A DNA stretch of 5,759 nt from Bacteroidota bacterium. GTDB lineage: Bacteria; Bacteroidota; Bacteroidia; Bacteroidales; UBA932. Below, one piece after another: positions 1-5,759 of this stretch. Position numbers and translations under genes: made by a program. The DNA lies in assembly GCA_017860395.1 (NCBI GenBank), contig JAGDMC010000103.1:1-5759 (forward strand), read 5' to 3'. The notes beneath the pieces are model-generated. The model saw only the letters and a list, made by a program, of their open reading frames with translations. It had not been told where the DNA came from and did not search any database. Every line of letters starts with the position of its first letter. Position 1 is the first letter of the stretch.

Positions 1-1
1 T

Positions 2-697
2 GAAGCTGCGCTGATAGCAGCCAGAAATAACAAACAGTTTATTGAAAAACAGGACTTTCTTGATGCCGTTGACAGAATAATAGGTGGTCTTGAAAGAAGG
101 AGCAAGATAATATCTCCGGACGAAAAGCGCACAATTGCATTCCACGAGGCAGGGCACGCAACGGTAAGCTGGATGCTTCCACACGCAAATCCTTTGCTCA
201 AAGTTACAATTATCCCAAGAGGAAGGGCATTGGGTGCTGCCTGGTACCTTCCGGAAGAGCGCCAGATTACCACCACAGAACAAATGATGGATGAAATGGC
301 CGCAACGCTTGGTGGCAGAGTTGCAGAAGAGCTCATCAATGGCAAAATATCCACAGGAGCCCTAAGCGACCTTGAAAAGATAACCAAACAGGCTTATGCA
401 ATGGTTTCCTATCTTGGCATGAGCGAAAAGGTAGGCAACATCTCTTTCTACGATTCTACAGACTCTGCCGGATTCACTATTGGCAAGCCTTACAGTGAAA
501 AAACTGCAGAACTCATAGATTCCGAAGCGAAGAATTTCATTGACATTGCTCACAAAATGGCGCAGGAGGTTCTTAGCAAAAATCTTGAGGGCTTTACAAA
601 ACTGGCAGAACTACTACTCGAAAAAGAGGTTATATTTGCAGAAGATTTGGAACAAATCTTTGGCAAAAGAGCAGGAAAAGCTGTTGAGGAAAAATGA
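2..697 (+). CDS. ftsH: ATP-dependent zinc metalloprotease FtsH, C-terminal part (5' end outside window)
   Basis: Reading is open from base 2 and gives 231 residues, about the last third of a membrane-anchored AAA+ protease that unfolds and degrades misassembled membrane proteins and selected regulators. Residues 1-37 look like the end of the AAA+ lid (EAALIAARNN, then IIGGLERRSK). The M41 peptidase domain follows. Its zinc site HEAGH is at residues 48-52 (bases 143-157). The likely third ligand is Asp123 in STGALSDLEK (bases 368-370), at the family's usual distance. GRALGAAWYLPEER and KPYSEKTAELID are typical of Bacteroidota FtsH. The ATG at 173 is internal, since the zinc motif lies before it. 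The N-terminal membrane segments and Walker motifs fall outside the window. The TGA stop overlaps the cdsA start, so the two are probably translationally coupled. The identification is very secure. Confidence 0.97.
   Translation, partial: EAALIAARNNKQFIEKQDFLDAVDRIIGGLERRSKIISPDEKRTIAFHEAGHATVSWMLPHANPLLKVTIIPRGRALGAAWYLPEERQITTTEQMMDEMAATLGGRVAEELINGKISTGALSDLEKITKQAYAMVSYLGMSEKVGNISFYDSTDSAGFTIGKPYSEKTAELIDSEAKNFIDIAHKMAQEVLSKNLEGFTKLAELLLEKEVIFAEDLEQIFGKRAGKAVEEK
686..690 (+). promoter_or_regulatory. Possible Shine-Dalgarno sequence for cdsA
   Basis: GAGGA lies 3 bases before the cdsA ATG, inside the last ftsH codons. The spacing is tight and these bases also encode the FtsH tail (VEEK). 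With the ATGA overlap, reinitiation by ribosomes finishing ftsH is the likelier way cdsA is translated. The role is inferred. Confidence 0.35.
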
Positions 698-1524
698 ACA
701 ATACGGTAGTAAGAACTTTTAGCGGCCTTATTTTTATATTGATTATGGTCGGATCAATTTTAATTGGTCCTCTTGCCTATGCGACTGTTATGGTTTTCAT
801 TACAGGAATAATAATGCAGGAATATCTCCAAATCAGTCTGGGTAAAAATTACAAACAGGCAAGAGTCCTTTCTATTGTTTCCGGCGTTATGCTGTTTATT
901 CTCTTTTTTATTAATCAGGCATACGGAGTTACACCATATTTAATTCTGCTGGTCGCAATACCATATACAGGGTTATATATCAGTATTTTGTACGACAAAA
1001 ACAGAGATGCTTATAACTACAATCAATATTTAGGGGGGGCGATAATATATGCAGCTCTCCCTTTTGCTCTCACTAATCTTATTGTATTCAAAAGCGATGG
1101 CAGTTTCTATGGAAATATCCTTCTGTTTTTCTTTATAATACTTTGGGTATCCGATGTTGGAGCATATATATTCGGGATGCTTTTCGGGCAAAAAAACGGG
1201 CACAAGCTCTTTCCTTCAATCTCACCAAAAAAATCCTGGGAAGGTTTTTTCGGAGGGCTGATTTGCGCTTTAATATTTGCCGTAATTATTTATTGTACAG
1301 GACTTATAGACATCGCCCTCATCCATACAATCATAATTGCTTTAATAATTAACCTTTTCGGGGTTCTTGGCGATTTGGCCGAATCTCAATTTAAACGTAA
1401 CTTTGGCGTCAAGGATTCAGGTAGTCTGATGCCGGGGCACGGAGGCCTTCTGGATCGTTTTGACGGGGCACTGCTCTCGTTTCCGGTTGCGGTTATGTAT
1501 ATAAAACTATTTTCACTAATCTGA
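694..1524 (+). CDS. cdsA: Phosphatidate cytidylyltransferase (CDP-diacylglycerol synthase)
   Basis: This integral membrane enzyme condenses phosphatidic acid and CTP to CDP-diacylglycerol, the precursor of bacterial phospholipids. The 276 residues are of normal family length and mostly hydrophobic. Runs at about 10-45, 60-75, 80-100, 113-132, 140-165, 186-202 and 205-226 suggest seven or eight membrane segments. The C-terminal family signature is complete at residues 231-257: SQFKR, then KDSG, then PGHGGLLDRFD. Other conserved pieces are WVSDVGAYIFG (151-161), SPKKSWEGFFGG (177-188) and GVLGDLAES (223-231). The ATG overlaps the ftsH stop as ATGA, and psd begins 8 bases after the TGA, which fits one operon. 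A G7 run at 1033-1039 and two A7 runs near 1190 and 1227 lie in the gene, but the frame is intact. Function is certain; the membrane segment count is an estimate. Confidence 0.97.
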   Translation: MNNTVVRTFSGLIFILIMVGSILIGPLAYATVMVFITGIIMQEYLQISLGKNYKQARVLSIVSGVMLFILFFINQAYGVTPYLILLVAIPYTGLYISILYDKNRDAYNYNQYLGGAIIYAALPFALTNLIVFKSDGSFYGNILLFFFIILWVSDVGAYIFGMLFGQKNGHKLFPSISPKKSWEGFFGGLICALIFAVIIYCTGLIDIALIHTIIIALIINLFGVLGDLAESQFKRNFGVKDSGSLMPGHGGLLDRFDGALLSFPVAVMYIKLFSLI

Positions 1525-1532
1525 TTATTTAA

Positions 1533-2255
1533 ATGGGAATTCATAAAGAGGGACATGGTATAATTTTTAAGAGCTTCCTTTTAATTGCGGTGATAGTTGT
1601 TGCCCTATACTTCATTTTGGGTATGAGCAATGCATTTTATATATCGGCGGCAGCGGCGGCTTTATTGTTTTTTATAATAGTAAGGTTTTTTCGCTCTCCA
1701 AAGAGGATTCCGGTTCAGGATAACAGCGCTGTCCTTGCCCCTGCTGATGGAAGAATTGTAATTGTCAAAGAGGTATATGAAGGAGAATATCTAAAACGCA
1801 ACTGTATTCAGGTTTCCATATTCATGAGTATTTTCAATGTTCATGTAAACTGGTTTCCTGTAAAAGGGGTCGTTAAATATTATAAATACCATCCGGGCAA
1901 CTATCTGGTTGCAATGCATCCGAAGTCTTCGGAAAAAAATGAGCGTACAACAATTGTTGTTGACAGGGATTCTACTCCTGTTTTGTTTAGACAAATAGCA
2001 GGACTTCTGGCCCGAAGGATTGTATGCTATGCAAAAGAAGGCAGCATGGTAACTCAGGGAGAACAGGTGGGCTTTATTAAATTCGGCTCCCGCATAGATT
2101 TATTCCTTCCTGTAGAATCAAGAATTCAGGTAACAAGAGGACAAAAAGTCAAGGGAACTCAGACTATTATCGCAAGACTGCCCGAGTCAGGTGCAAATGA
2201 GCCAAAAAGAGAGGAAGATGTTACTGAATCGGAAATCAGTATCGTAGAGGTATAG
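1533..2255 (+). CDS. psd: Phosphatidylserine decarboxylase proenzyme, short (GS-cleaved) type
   Basis: The product converts phosphatidylserine to phosphatidylethanolamine, using a pyruvoyl group made by self-cleavage. It has 240 residues. Two hydrophobic stretches (about 10-30 and 36-52) anchor it in the membrane, followed by FFRSPKR. APADGRI (69-75) holds the likely catalytic Asp72. SIFMSIFNVHVNW (95-107) holds His104, the probable base. AGLLARRIVCYAKEG (156-170) precedes FIKFGSRIDLFLP (181-193). Cleavage is expected between Gly185 and Ser186, giving a 55-residue alpha subunit whose Ser186 becomes pyruvate. This is the shorter Psd class with GS in place of the LGST of E. coli Psd. The last 20 or so residues form an acidic, lysine-containing tail that seems longer than usual. 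No clear Shine-Dalgarno precedes the ATG, as is common in Bacteroidota. Phosphatidylserine synthase, which supplies its substrate, is not in the window. Confidence 0.95.
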   Translation: MGIHKEGHGIIFKSFLLIAVIVVALYFILGMSNAFYISAAAAALLFFIIVRFFRSPKRIPVQDNSAVLAPADGRIVIVKEVYEGEYLKRNCIQVSIFMSIFNVHVNWFPVKGVVKYYKYHPGNYLVAMHPKSSEKNERTTIVVDRDSTPVLFRQIAGLLARRIVCYAKEGSMVTQGEQVGFIKFGSRIDLFLPVESRIQVTRGQKVKGTQTIIARLPESGANEPKREEDVTESEISIVEV

Positions 2256-2271
2256 TTATTAGAATCAACAG

Positions 2272-3108
2272 TTAAAAGTTAAGATAAGAGGCCATTTCAC
2301 AAGCGGCCTCTTTTGCTTTTTCTGCAGCAACCGAATCGAAGTCTTTGCCTTTACCTGCAAAAATGATATTTCTTGAAATGTTCACAAGCAGGCCGCATTG
2401 GCTGTTCATGCCGTATTTTGCAACTTCAGCTATTGTTCCTCCCTGTGTACCCACTCCCGGAACAAGAAGAAAATGATTGGGACAATATTTTCTTATCTCT
2501 CCAAGTTTTTCCGGACGCGTGGCACCTGCAACAAACATAATATTATCACTTGTTCCCCACCCCATTGCTGTTTCTATAACCTTGCGGTAAAGGGGAGTAT
2601 TTGCAGCGTTTATATCATCCAAAACAATGTTCATTGTCTCAAAATCGGTTGCCGAAGGATTGGAAGTAAGAGCGAGGATTACTGCCCATTTATTATCAAA
2701 TTTAAGGAATGGATCAACAGAATCGCGTCCCATGTAAGGGGCAAGAGTTACTGCATCAAAATCCATCCTTTCGAAAAAAGCACTTGCGTAACGGCCCGCG
2801 GTATTTCCAATATCTCCGCGTTTGGCATCGGCAATAATAAAGGCCGAAGAATCTTTTCTTCTTATATATTCGACTGTTTTCTCAAGCTGCTCCCACCCTT
2901 TTGCTCCCTCTGCCTCATAAAAGGCAAGATTCGGTTTATAGGCAACCGCATACTGAGATGTTGCATCAATTATCGCTTTGTTAAATTCAAAAATAGGATT
3001 TTCATATGAATTGAGGTGTGCAGGAAACAGTGAAGGGTCAGAGTCCAGCCCTACGCATAGGAAACTGCGCTTTCTGAGTATATTCCCGTATAACTCTTTA
3101 CTATTCAT
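2272..3108 (-). CDS. pyrF: Orotidine 5'-phosphate decarboxylase, long (about 270-residue) subfamily
   Basis: This cytosolic enzyme performs the last step of de novo pyrimidine synthesis, OMP to UMP and CO2. The 278-residue length fits the longer bacterial subfamily rather than the roughly 230-residue E. coli type. FLCVGLDSDP (16-25) is the N-terminal substrate strand. Lys58 in YKPN and DAKRGDIGNT (94-103) supply the catalytic Lys58, Asp94, Lys96 and Asp99 array. VPGVGTQGG (216-224) and Arg246 in NISRNI form the likely phosphate-binding end. The start codon lies 3 bases after the prfA stop, so the two are presumably co-transcribed. The gene converges on psd with a 16-base gap, and its last codons contain the terminator hairpin of the opposite operon. 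I see no clear terminator after pyrF on its own strand. Confidence 0.96.
   Translation of the reverse strand: MNSKELYGNILRKRSFLCVGLDSDPSLFPAHLNSYENPIFEFNKAIIDATSQYAVAYKPNLAFYEAEGAKGWEQLEKTVEYIRRKDSSAFIIADAKRGDIGNTAGRYASAFFERMDFDAVTLAPYMGRDSVDPFLKFDNKWAVILALTSNPSATDFETMNIVLDDINAANTPLYRKVIETAMGWGTSDNIMFVAGATRPEKLGEIRKYCPNHFLLVPGVGTQGGTIAEVAKYGMNSQCGLLVNISRNIIFAGKGKDFDSVAAEKAKEAACEMASYLNF
2286..2320 (+). terminator. Probable rho-independent terminator of the ftsH-cdsA-psd operon
   Basis: AAGAGGCC (2286-2293) pairs perfectly with GGCCTCTT (2305-2312) across an 11-base loop. The 3' arm runs into a T-rich tract, TTTTGCTTTTTCT, on the + strand, about 30 bases after the psd stop. On the - strand no T-tract follows the hairpin, so it is oriented to stop psd transcripts. 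It lies entirely inside the 3' coding end of pyrF, where these bases encode EKAKEAACEMAS. Termination is inferred from the structure. Confidence 0.6.
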
Positions 3109-3111
3109 AAA

Positions 3112-4197
3112 TTATTCTCCTGCTGCTTTCAACCTTTCCGAATTCTCAGCAACCTGCAATAAATCAATTACCTCCTGAATTGCGCCATCCATAAATACCG
3201 GGAGGTTGTACATTGTATAGTTTATCCGGTGGTCCGTAACCCGCGACTGTGGATAATTGTAAGTGCGGATTTTTGCCGAACGGTCGCCGGTTGAAACCAT
3301 TGTTTTTCTCTTGATAGAAATCTCATTGAGGTATTTTTCATACTCAAGATTGTACAAACGGGTTCTTAGCTCTGCAAGAGCTTTATCGTAGTTCTTTATC
3401 TGAGATTTTTCATCCTGACACTGGACAACAATTCCTGTGGGAACGTGAGTCAGACGGATTGCAGAATAAGTTGTATTAACCGATTGCCCTCCCGGTCCTG
3501 AAGAGCAGAAGGTATCCTTTCTTACATCGCTGATATTTAGCTCCACATCAAACTCTTCGGCTTCCGGTAAGACTGCAATTGAAGCGGCAGATGTATGAAC
3601 ACGGCCCTGAGTTTCCGTTTGAGGAACCCTCTGAACCCTATGCACACCGCTTTCATATTTCAAGACTCCGTATACACCCTGTCCGGAAATTTTGCATATC
3701 AACTCTTTAAATCCTCCTGAACTTCCTTCACTCTGGCTGTTTATTTCCAGCTTCCATCCTCTTCTTTCGGCAAATTTTGCATACATGCGGAAAAGATCTC
3801 CGGCAAATATTGATGCTTCATCGCCACCGGCTCCGGCACGAATTTCAACAATAGCATTTTTGTAATCCTGCGGGTCTGCAGGAATAAGCAGTAATCTAAT
3901 CTCATCTTCCAGCCCGGGAAGTGCCTCTTCAATTGAAGATACCTCCTCCTTTGCCATCTCTCTCAAATCCTCGTCTTTTTCACTTTGCAAAATCTCTTTT
4001 GCTCCCTCGAGATCTGTTACCAGTTTTCTGTATTTCTCACCCGCCTCAACAATAGGTTCCAGTTCCCTGTACTCCTTGTTAAGTGAAACATATCTCTTCA
4101 TATCTGACATCACGCCCGGATCGGAGATCTGGGTAGAAATTCCCTCAAACTTTTCGCGAAGCCCCGATAGCTTCGACAATAAATTGTTATCGCTCAT
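3112..4197 (-). CDS. prfA: Peptide chain release factor 1 (RF1)
   Basis: RF1 recognises UAA and UAG in the ribosomal A site and triggers release of the finished protein. The 361 residues are full length for the family. A helical, charged N-terminal domain (about 1-105) is followed by VEIRAGAGGDEASIFAGDLF (117-136), shared by class I release factors. The stop-codon reading motif is P-Q-T at residues 192-194 (RVPQTETQGRVHTSA). The P-x-T form marks RF1, against S-P-F in RF2. The catalytic GGQ is at 236-238 within SSGPGGQSVNTT; its Gln238 is the usual target of the PrmC methyltransferase, which is not in the window. STGDRSAKIRTYNYPQSRVT (302-321) is another family block. An in-frame stop just upstream and the absence of another ATG fix the start. 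The gene lies 51 bases after alaX and 3 bases before pyrF. Confidence 0.98.
   Translation of the reverse strand: MSDNNLLSKLSGLREKFEGISTQISDPGVMSDMKRYVSLNKEYRELEPIVEAGEKYRKLVTDLEGAKEILQSEKDEDLREMAKEEVSSIEEALPGLEDEIRLLLIPADPQDYKNAIVEIRAGAGGDEASIFAGDLFRMYAKFAERRGWKLEINSQSEGSSGGFKELICKISGQGVYGVLKYESGVHRVQRVPQTETQGRVHTSAASIAVLPEAEEFDVELNISDVRKDTFCSSGPGGQSVNTTYSAIRLTHVPTGIVVQCQDEKSQIKNYDKALAELRTRLYNLEYEKYLNEISIKRKTMVSTGDRSAKIRTYNYPQSRVTDHRINYTMYNLPVFMDGAIQEVIDLLQVAENSERLKAAGE
3117..3120 (-). promoter_or_regulatory. Possible Shine-Dalgarno sequence for pyrF
   Basis: Read on the - strand, GGAG lies 8 bases before the pyrF ATG, a workable spacing. It falls in the final Gly-Glu codons of prfA (GGAGAATAA). 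Those residues are, as far as I recall, common at the RF1 C-terminus, so the match may come from coding constraint. It supports the chosen pyrF start and coupled translation after prfA. Confidence 0.4.
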
Positions 4198-4214
4198 ATT
4201 TATAAAATAGTGTG

Positions 4215-4245
4215 CAAAAGTAGTTAAATAAGTCGATATTTTAAA
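4215..4245 (-). promoter_or_regulatory. Candidate Bacteroidota-type promoter for prfA-pyrF
   Basis: On the - strand, TACTTTTG (4222-4215) fits the Bacteroidota -7 consensus TAnnTTTG. A TTTA (4245-4242), one base off the -33 TTTG, lies 19 bases upstream, the expected distance. Transcription would start around 4207-4210, leaving a leader of only about 10 bases before the prfA ATG. It would let prfA-pyrF be expressed apart from alaX. The elements are seen; activity is inferred. Confidence 0.5.
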
Positions 4246-4248
4246 CTA

Positions 4249-4710
4249 TTACTCTATCTGACTCCTTTTATACCTGATTCTTAATACATTTCTGTCTCTT
4301 TCAAAATCTGTTGAAACGATTTTTATGGGTCCTATTTCGCTTGTATTTGATATATGCTCACCAATGCATGGGCAGTGGTCATAATCACCCACAGAAATAA
4401 TCCTTATCATATCCCCGGCCTCAGGAGGCAATTTTGATGTGTTATATCTGAGCTCCGCTTCTTCTCTTGAAACGAGATGTTCTTTAATTTCCAAATTACT
4501 GCTTATAACCTCATTTACGGCACTTTCAAGTTTGTCAACCTCCTCCGGAGATAAAGCCCTGTCAAACTTGTAATCGCATTTAGATTTCTTCCTTTCTATA
4601 TGGTTACTGAAAGATCTGTCCGTACCAAACATTCTAACCATAGTTTGGTTCAAAATATGCTCCGCAGTATGCATCTCTCTGTTGTAATCCTTTTTTGGCT
4701 CGTTAAGCAT
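4249..4710 (-). CDS. Free-standing AlaX-type tRNA-editing protein (threonyl/alanyl-tRNA synthetase second additional domain)
   Basis: The protein resembles the editing domain of alanyl-tRNA synthetase without the catalytic parts. Such proteins hydrolyse mischarged tRNA, typically Ser-tRNA(Ala), in the cytosol. The zinc-site motif HTAEHIL (14-20) gives His14 and His18. CPCIGEHISNTSEIG (113-127) corresponds to the C-x3-H of the family and gives Cys115 and His119. The overall spacing matches the short archaeal AlaX. At 153 residues it fits the smallest class (AlaX-S), lacking the extra N-terminal domain of longer AlaX. The ATG at 4710 leaves 13 residues before the first motif; a start at Met13 would leave almost none and is unlikely. 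No Shine-Dalgarno is evident. The gene sits between hcp and prfA, suggesting a translation-quality link with prfA. Domain assignment is strong, but the amino acid it edits cannot be read from the sequence. Confidence 0.85.
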   Translation of the reverse strand: MLNEPKKDYNREMHTAEHILNQTMVRMFGTDRSFSNHIERKKSKCDYKFDRALSPEEVDKLESAVNEVISSNLEIKEHLVSREEAELRYNTSKLPPEAGDMIRIISVGDYDHCPCIGEHISNTSEIGPIKIVSTDFERDRNVLRIRYKRSQIE

Positions 4711-4726
4711 TTGTCAATCGTTTGTA

Positions 4727-4734
4727 CAAAGTTA
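4727..4734 (-). promoter_or_regulatory. Candidate -7 promoter element for alaX
   Basis: TAACTTTG on the - strand fits TAnnTTTG and lies 16 bases before the ATG, almost the same geometry as at prfA. No good TTTG is found 19-21 bases upstream, where the sequence is AT-rich. The 10-base perfect palindrome TTTGTACAAA (4721-4730) overlaps the downstream half of the element. Promoter activity is inferred from half the usual signal. Confidence 0.4.
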
Positions 4735-4770
4735 TAATATTCTCCATTTTATTTAAGATTCCCAAACGGA

Positions 4771-4797
4771 AGAAGGCCGGTCAATGACCGGCCTTCT
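4771..4797 (-). terminator. Strong hairpin after hcp, probable terminator or 3' end
   Basis: AGAAGGCCGGTC (4771-4782) pairs perfectly with GACCGGCCTTCT (4786-4797), giving a 12-bp, GC-rich stem and a 3-base loop, starting 19 bases after the hcp stop. Read on the - strand it is followed by TCCGTTTGGG, only a weak T-tract, so it may end transcription inefficiently or protect the 3' end of the hcp mRNA. It also separates hcp from the alaX promoter region. The rest of the 106-base hcp-alaX gap holds nothing else I recognise. Confidence 0.65.
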
Positions 4798-4816
4798 GGA
4801 ATATATGATTCAGGGA

Positions 4817-5758
4817 TTATTCCCCAAGGAAGAGTTTCATATCATCATCTACGGTTCCTATTGGAGCTATGCCGAAATTCTTAACAAGAACACTGGCAAC
4901 ATTTGCAGATAAGAACCCCGGAAGTGTAGGCCCGAGATGTATATTCTTAACTCCAAGAGAGAGAAGCGCAAGTAAAACGATAACTGCTTTTTGCTCATAC
5001 CATGCTATGTTGTAAGCAATCGGCAGGTCATTTATACTGTTTGCTTTAAATATCTCTTTTAGCTTGAGTGCAATTATTGCAAGAGAATATGAGTCGTTAC
5101 ACTGGCCTGCATCCAACACACGCGGAATTCCTCCGATATCGCCCAATGGAAGTTTGTTGTAGCGATATTTGGCACAACCGGCAGTAAGTATAACAGTATC
5201 TTTAGGCAAGGCCTGAGCAAATTCTGTATAGTAGTTCCTGTCCTTCATCCTACCGTCACATCCGGCCATTACAAAAAATTTGCGAATAGCTCCTGATTTA
5301 ACGGCCTCCACAACCTTGTCTGCAAGAGCAAATACCTGAGCATGTGCAAAACCGCCAATTATTTCACCTGTTTCTATTTCTACCGGTGGCTGACATTTCT
5401 TTGCATGTTCAATTATAATTGAAAAATCTTTTGGCTTTCCATCCTTTCTGTCAGAAATATGTACAAACCCCGGATATCCTGATGCTCCGGTTGTATATAT
5501 CCTGTCACTGTAAGTAGAGGTGCTTTTTGGCGGAACAATGCAGTTTGTAGTGAAAAGAACAGGTCCGTTGAATGTTTCAAAGTCCTGAGTCTGCCTCCAC
5601 CATGAGCTGCCATAGTTTCCAACAAAATGTTTGTACTTTTTAAATGCAGGATAATAATTAGCAGGAAGCATTTCTGAGTGAGTGTAAACATCTACTCCGG
5701 TTCCTTCTGTTTGCTTTAAAAGCTCCTCCATATCCTTCAGATCATGGCCCGATATCAG
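4817..5758 (-). CDS. hcp: Hybrid cluster protein (Hcp), C-terminal part (5' end outside window)
   Basis: Hcp is a cytosolic iron-sulfur protein with a 4Fe-2S-2O hybrid cluster. It was first called hydroxylamine reductase and is now seen mainly as a nitric oxide reductase and nitrosative-stress protein of anaerobic metabolism. The 313 visible residues are a bit over half of a roughly 550-residue protein. All eight hybrid-cluster ligands are present: His5 (SGHD), Glu29 (HSEMLPA), Cys73 (TNCIVPP), Cys167 (AGCDGR, the persulfide position), Cys195 (AGCAKYR), Cys220 (GQCNDSY), Glu255 and Lys257 (WYEQK). Their spacings equal those I recall for Desulfovibrio Hcp (244, 268, 312, 406, 434, 459, 494, 496). 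The Met at 5731 is not the start, because the conserved SGHD lies before it. The N-terminal cysteine cluster, the promoter and any hcr partner are outside the window. A hairpin follows the stop. Confidence 0.97.
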   Translation of the reverse strand: MISGHDLKDMEELLKQTEGTGVDVYTHSEMLPANYYPAFKKYKHFVGNYGSSWWRQTQDFETFNGPVLFTTNCIVPPKSTSTYSDRIYTTGASGYPGFVHISDRKDGKPKDFSIIIEHAKKCQPPVEIETGEIIGGFAHAQVFALADKVVEAVKSGAIRKFFVMAGCDGRMKDRNYYTEFAQALPKDTVILTAGCAKYRYNKLPLGDIGGIPRVLDAGQCNDSYSLAIIALKLKEIFKANSINDLPIAYNIAWYEQKAVIVLLALLSLGVKNIHLGPTLPGFLSANVASVLVKNFGIAPIGTVDDDMKLFLGE

Positions 5759-5759
5759 A

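Noticed and set aside
173..175. ATG as the start of a small 174-residue protease
   Set aside because: The frame is open from base 2 and the HEAGH zinc site lies before this ATG, so it is internal to ftsH.
1191..1233. Two -1 frameshift-type heptamers in cdsA, A-AAA-AAC (1191-1197) and A-AAA-AAA (1227-1233), both leading to a stop at 1350-1352
   Set aside because: No clear downstream stimulatory hairpin is seen, the shifted product would lack the catalytic signature, and a similar A7 run occurs in psd (1933-1939), so AT-rich codon use explains them.
1791..1994. Open frame on the - strand within psd, and similar short frames at 362-553, 540-722, 1143-1352, 2978-3178, 3741-3932 and 5413-5691
   Set aside because: All lie inside confidently identified genes in another frame and show no family motif.
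2398..3009. 203-codon open frame on the + strand opposite pyrF
   Set aside because: It is antisense to a full-length, motif-complete pyrF, is cysteine-rich with no recognisable domain, and has no promoter or ribosome site.
4771..4797. Hairpin considered as an insertion-sequence inverted repeat, attachment site or riboswitch
   Set aside because: It is a single compact stem with a 3-base loop just after a stop codon, with no transposase, no second copy and no riboswitch-like multi-stem layout.
5729..5731. Met codon as the start of hcp
   Set aside because: The reading frame continues upstream to the window edge and encodes the conserved cluster ligand His in SGHD, so the gene is cut by the edge.

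Overview
The window reads as ordinary chromosome of a Bacteroidota bacterium, most likely of the order Bacteroidales. The base composition is moderately AT-rich. The FtsH, RF1 and Psd proteins carry wording I know from that group: FtsH has GAAWYLPEERQITTTEQM and KPYSEKTAELID, RF1 has CSSGPGGQSVNTTYSAIRLTH, and Psd is the short type that matures at FGS. Most starts have little or no Shine-Dalgarno sequence, and two genes are preceded by the Bacteroidota-type -7 element TAnnTTTG. The lineage is inferred from remembered family patterns, not from a search.

Left part, + strand (2-2255): the C-terminal third of ftsH (AAA+ lid plus zinc protease), cdsA (CDP-diacylglycerol synthase), which overlaps ftsH by ATGA, and psd (phosphatidylserine decarboxylase), 8 bases further on. 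The three genes look like one operon joining membrane-protein quality control to phosphatidylethanolamine synthesis. The middle enzyme of that pathway, phosphatidylserine synthase, is not in the window. The operon appears to end at a hairpin plus T-tract (2286-2320) that lies inside the 3' end of the convergent pyrF gene.

Right part, - strand (5758-2272, in transcription order): the C-terminal part of hcp (hybrid cluster protein), then a strong hairpin. Next come a small free-standing AlaX-type tRNA-editing protein with its own promoter candidate, prfA (release factor 1) with its own promoter candidate, and pyrF (orotidine 5'-phosphate decarboxylase) 3 bases after prfA. Hcp fits an anaerobe that meets nitric oxide. 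AlaX and RF1 act in translation accuracy and termination, and PyrF makes UMP.

Every gene visible is intact except the two cut by the window edges. No gap between genes exceeds about 106 bases. I see no tRNA, rRNA, CRISPR array, insertion sequence or phage signature, and no new system. The points worth a second look are small: an embedded terminator, gene overlaps, short-leader promoters, a G7 tract in cdsA, and the AlaX-prfA neighbourhood.
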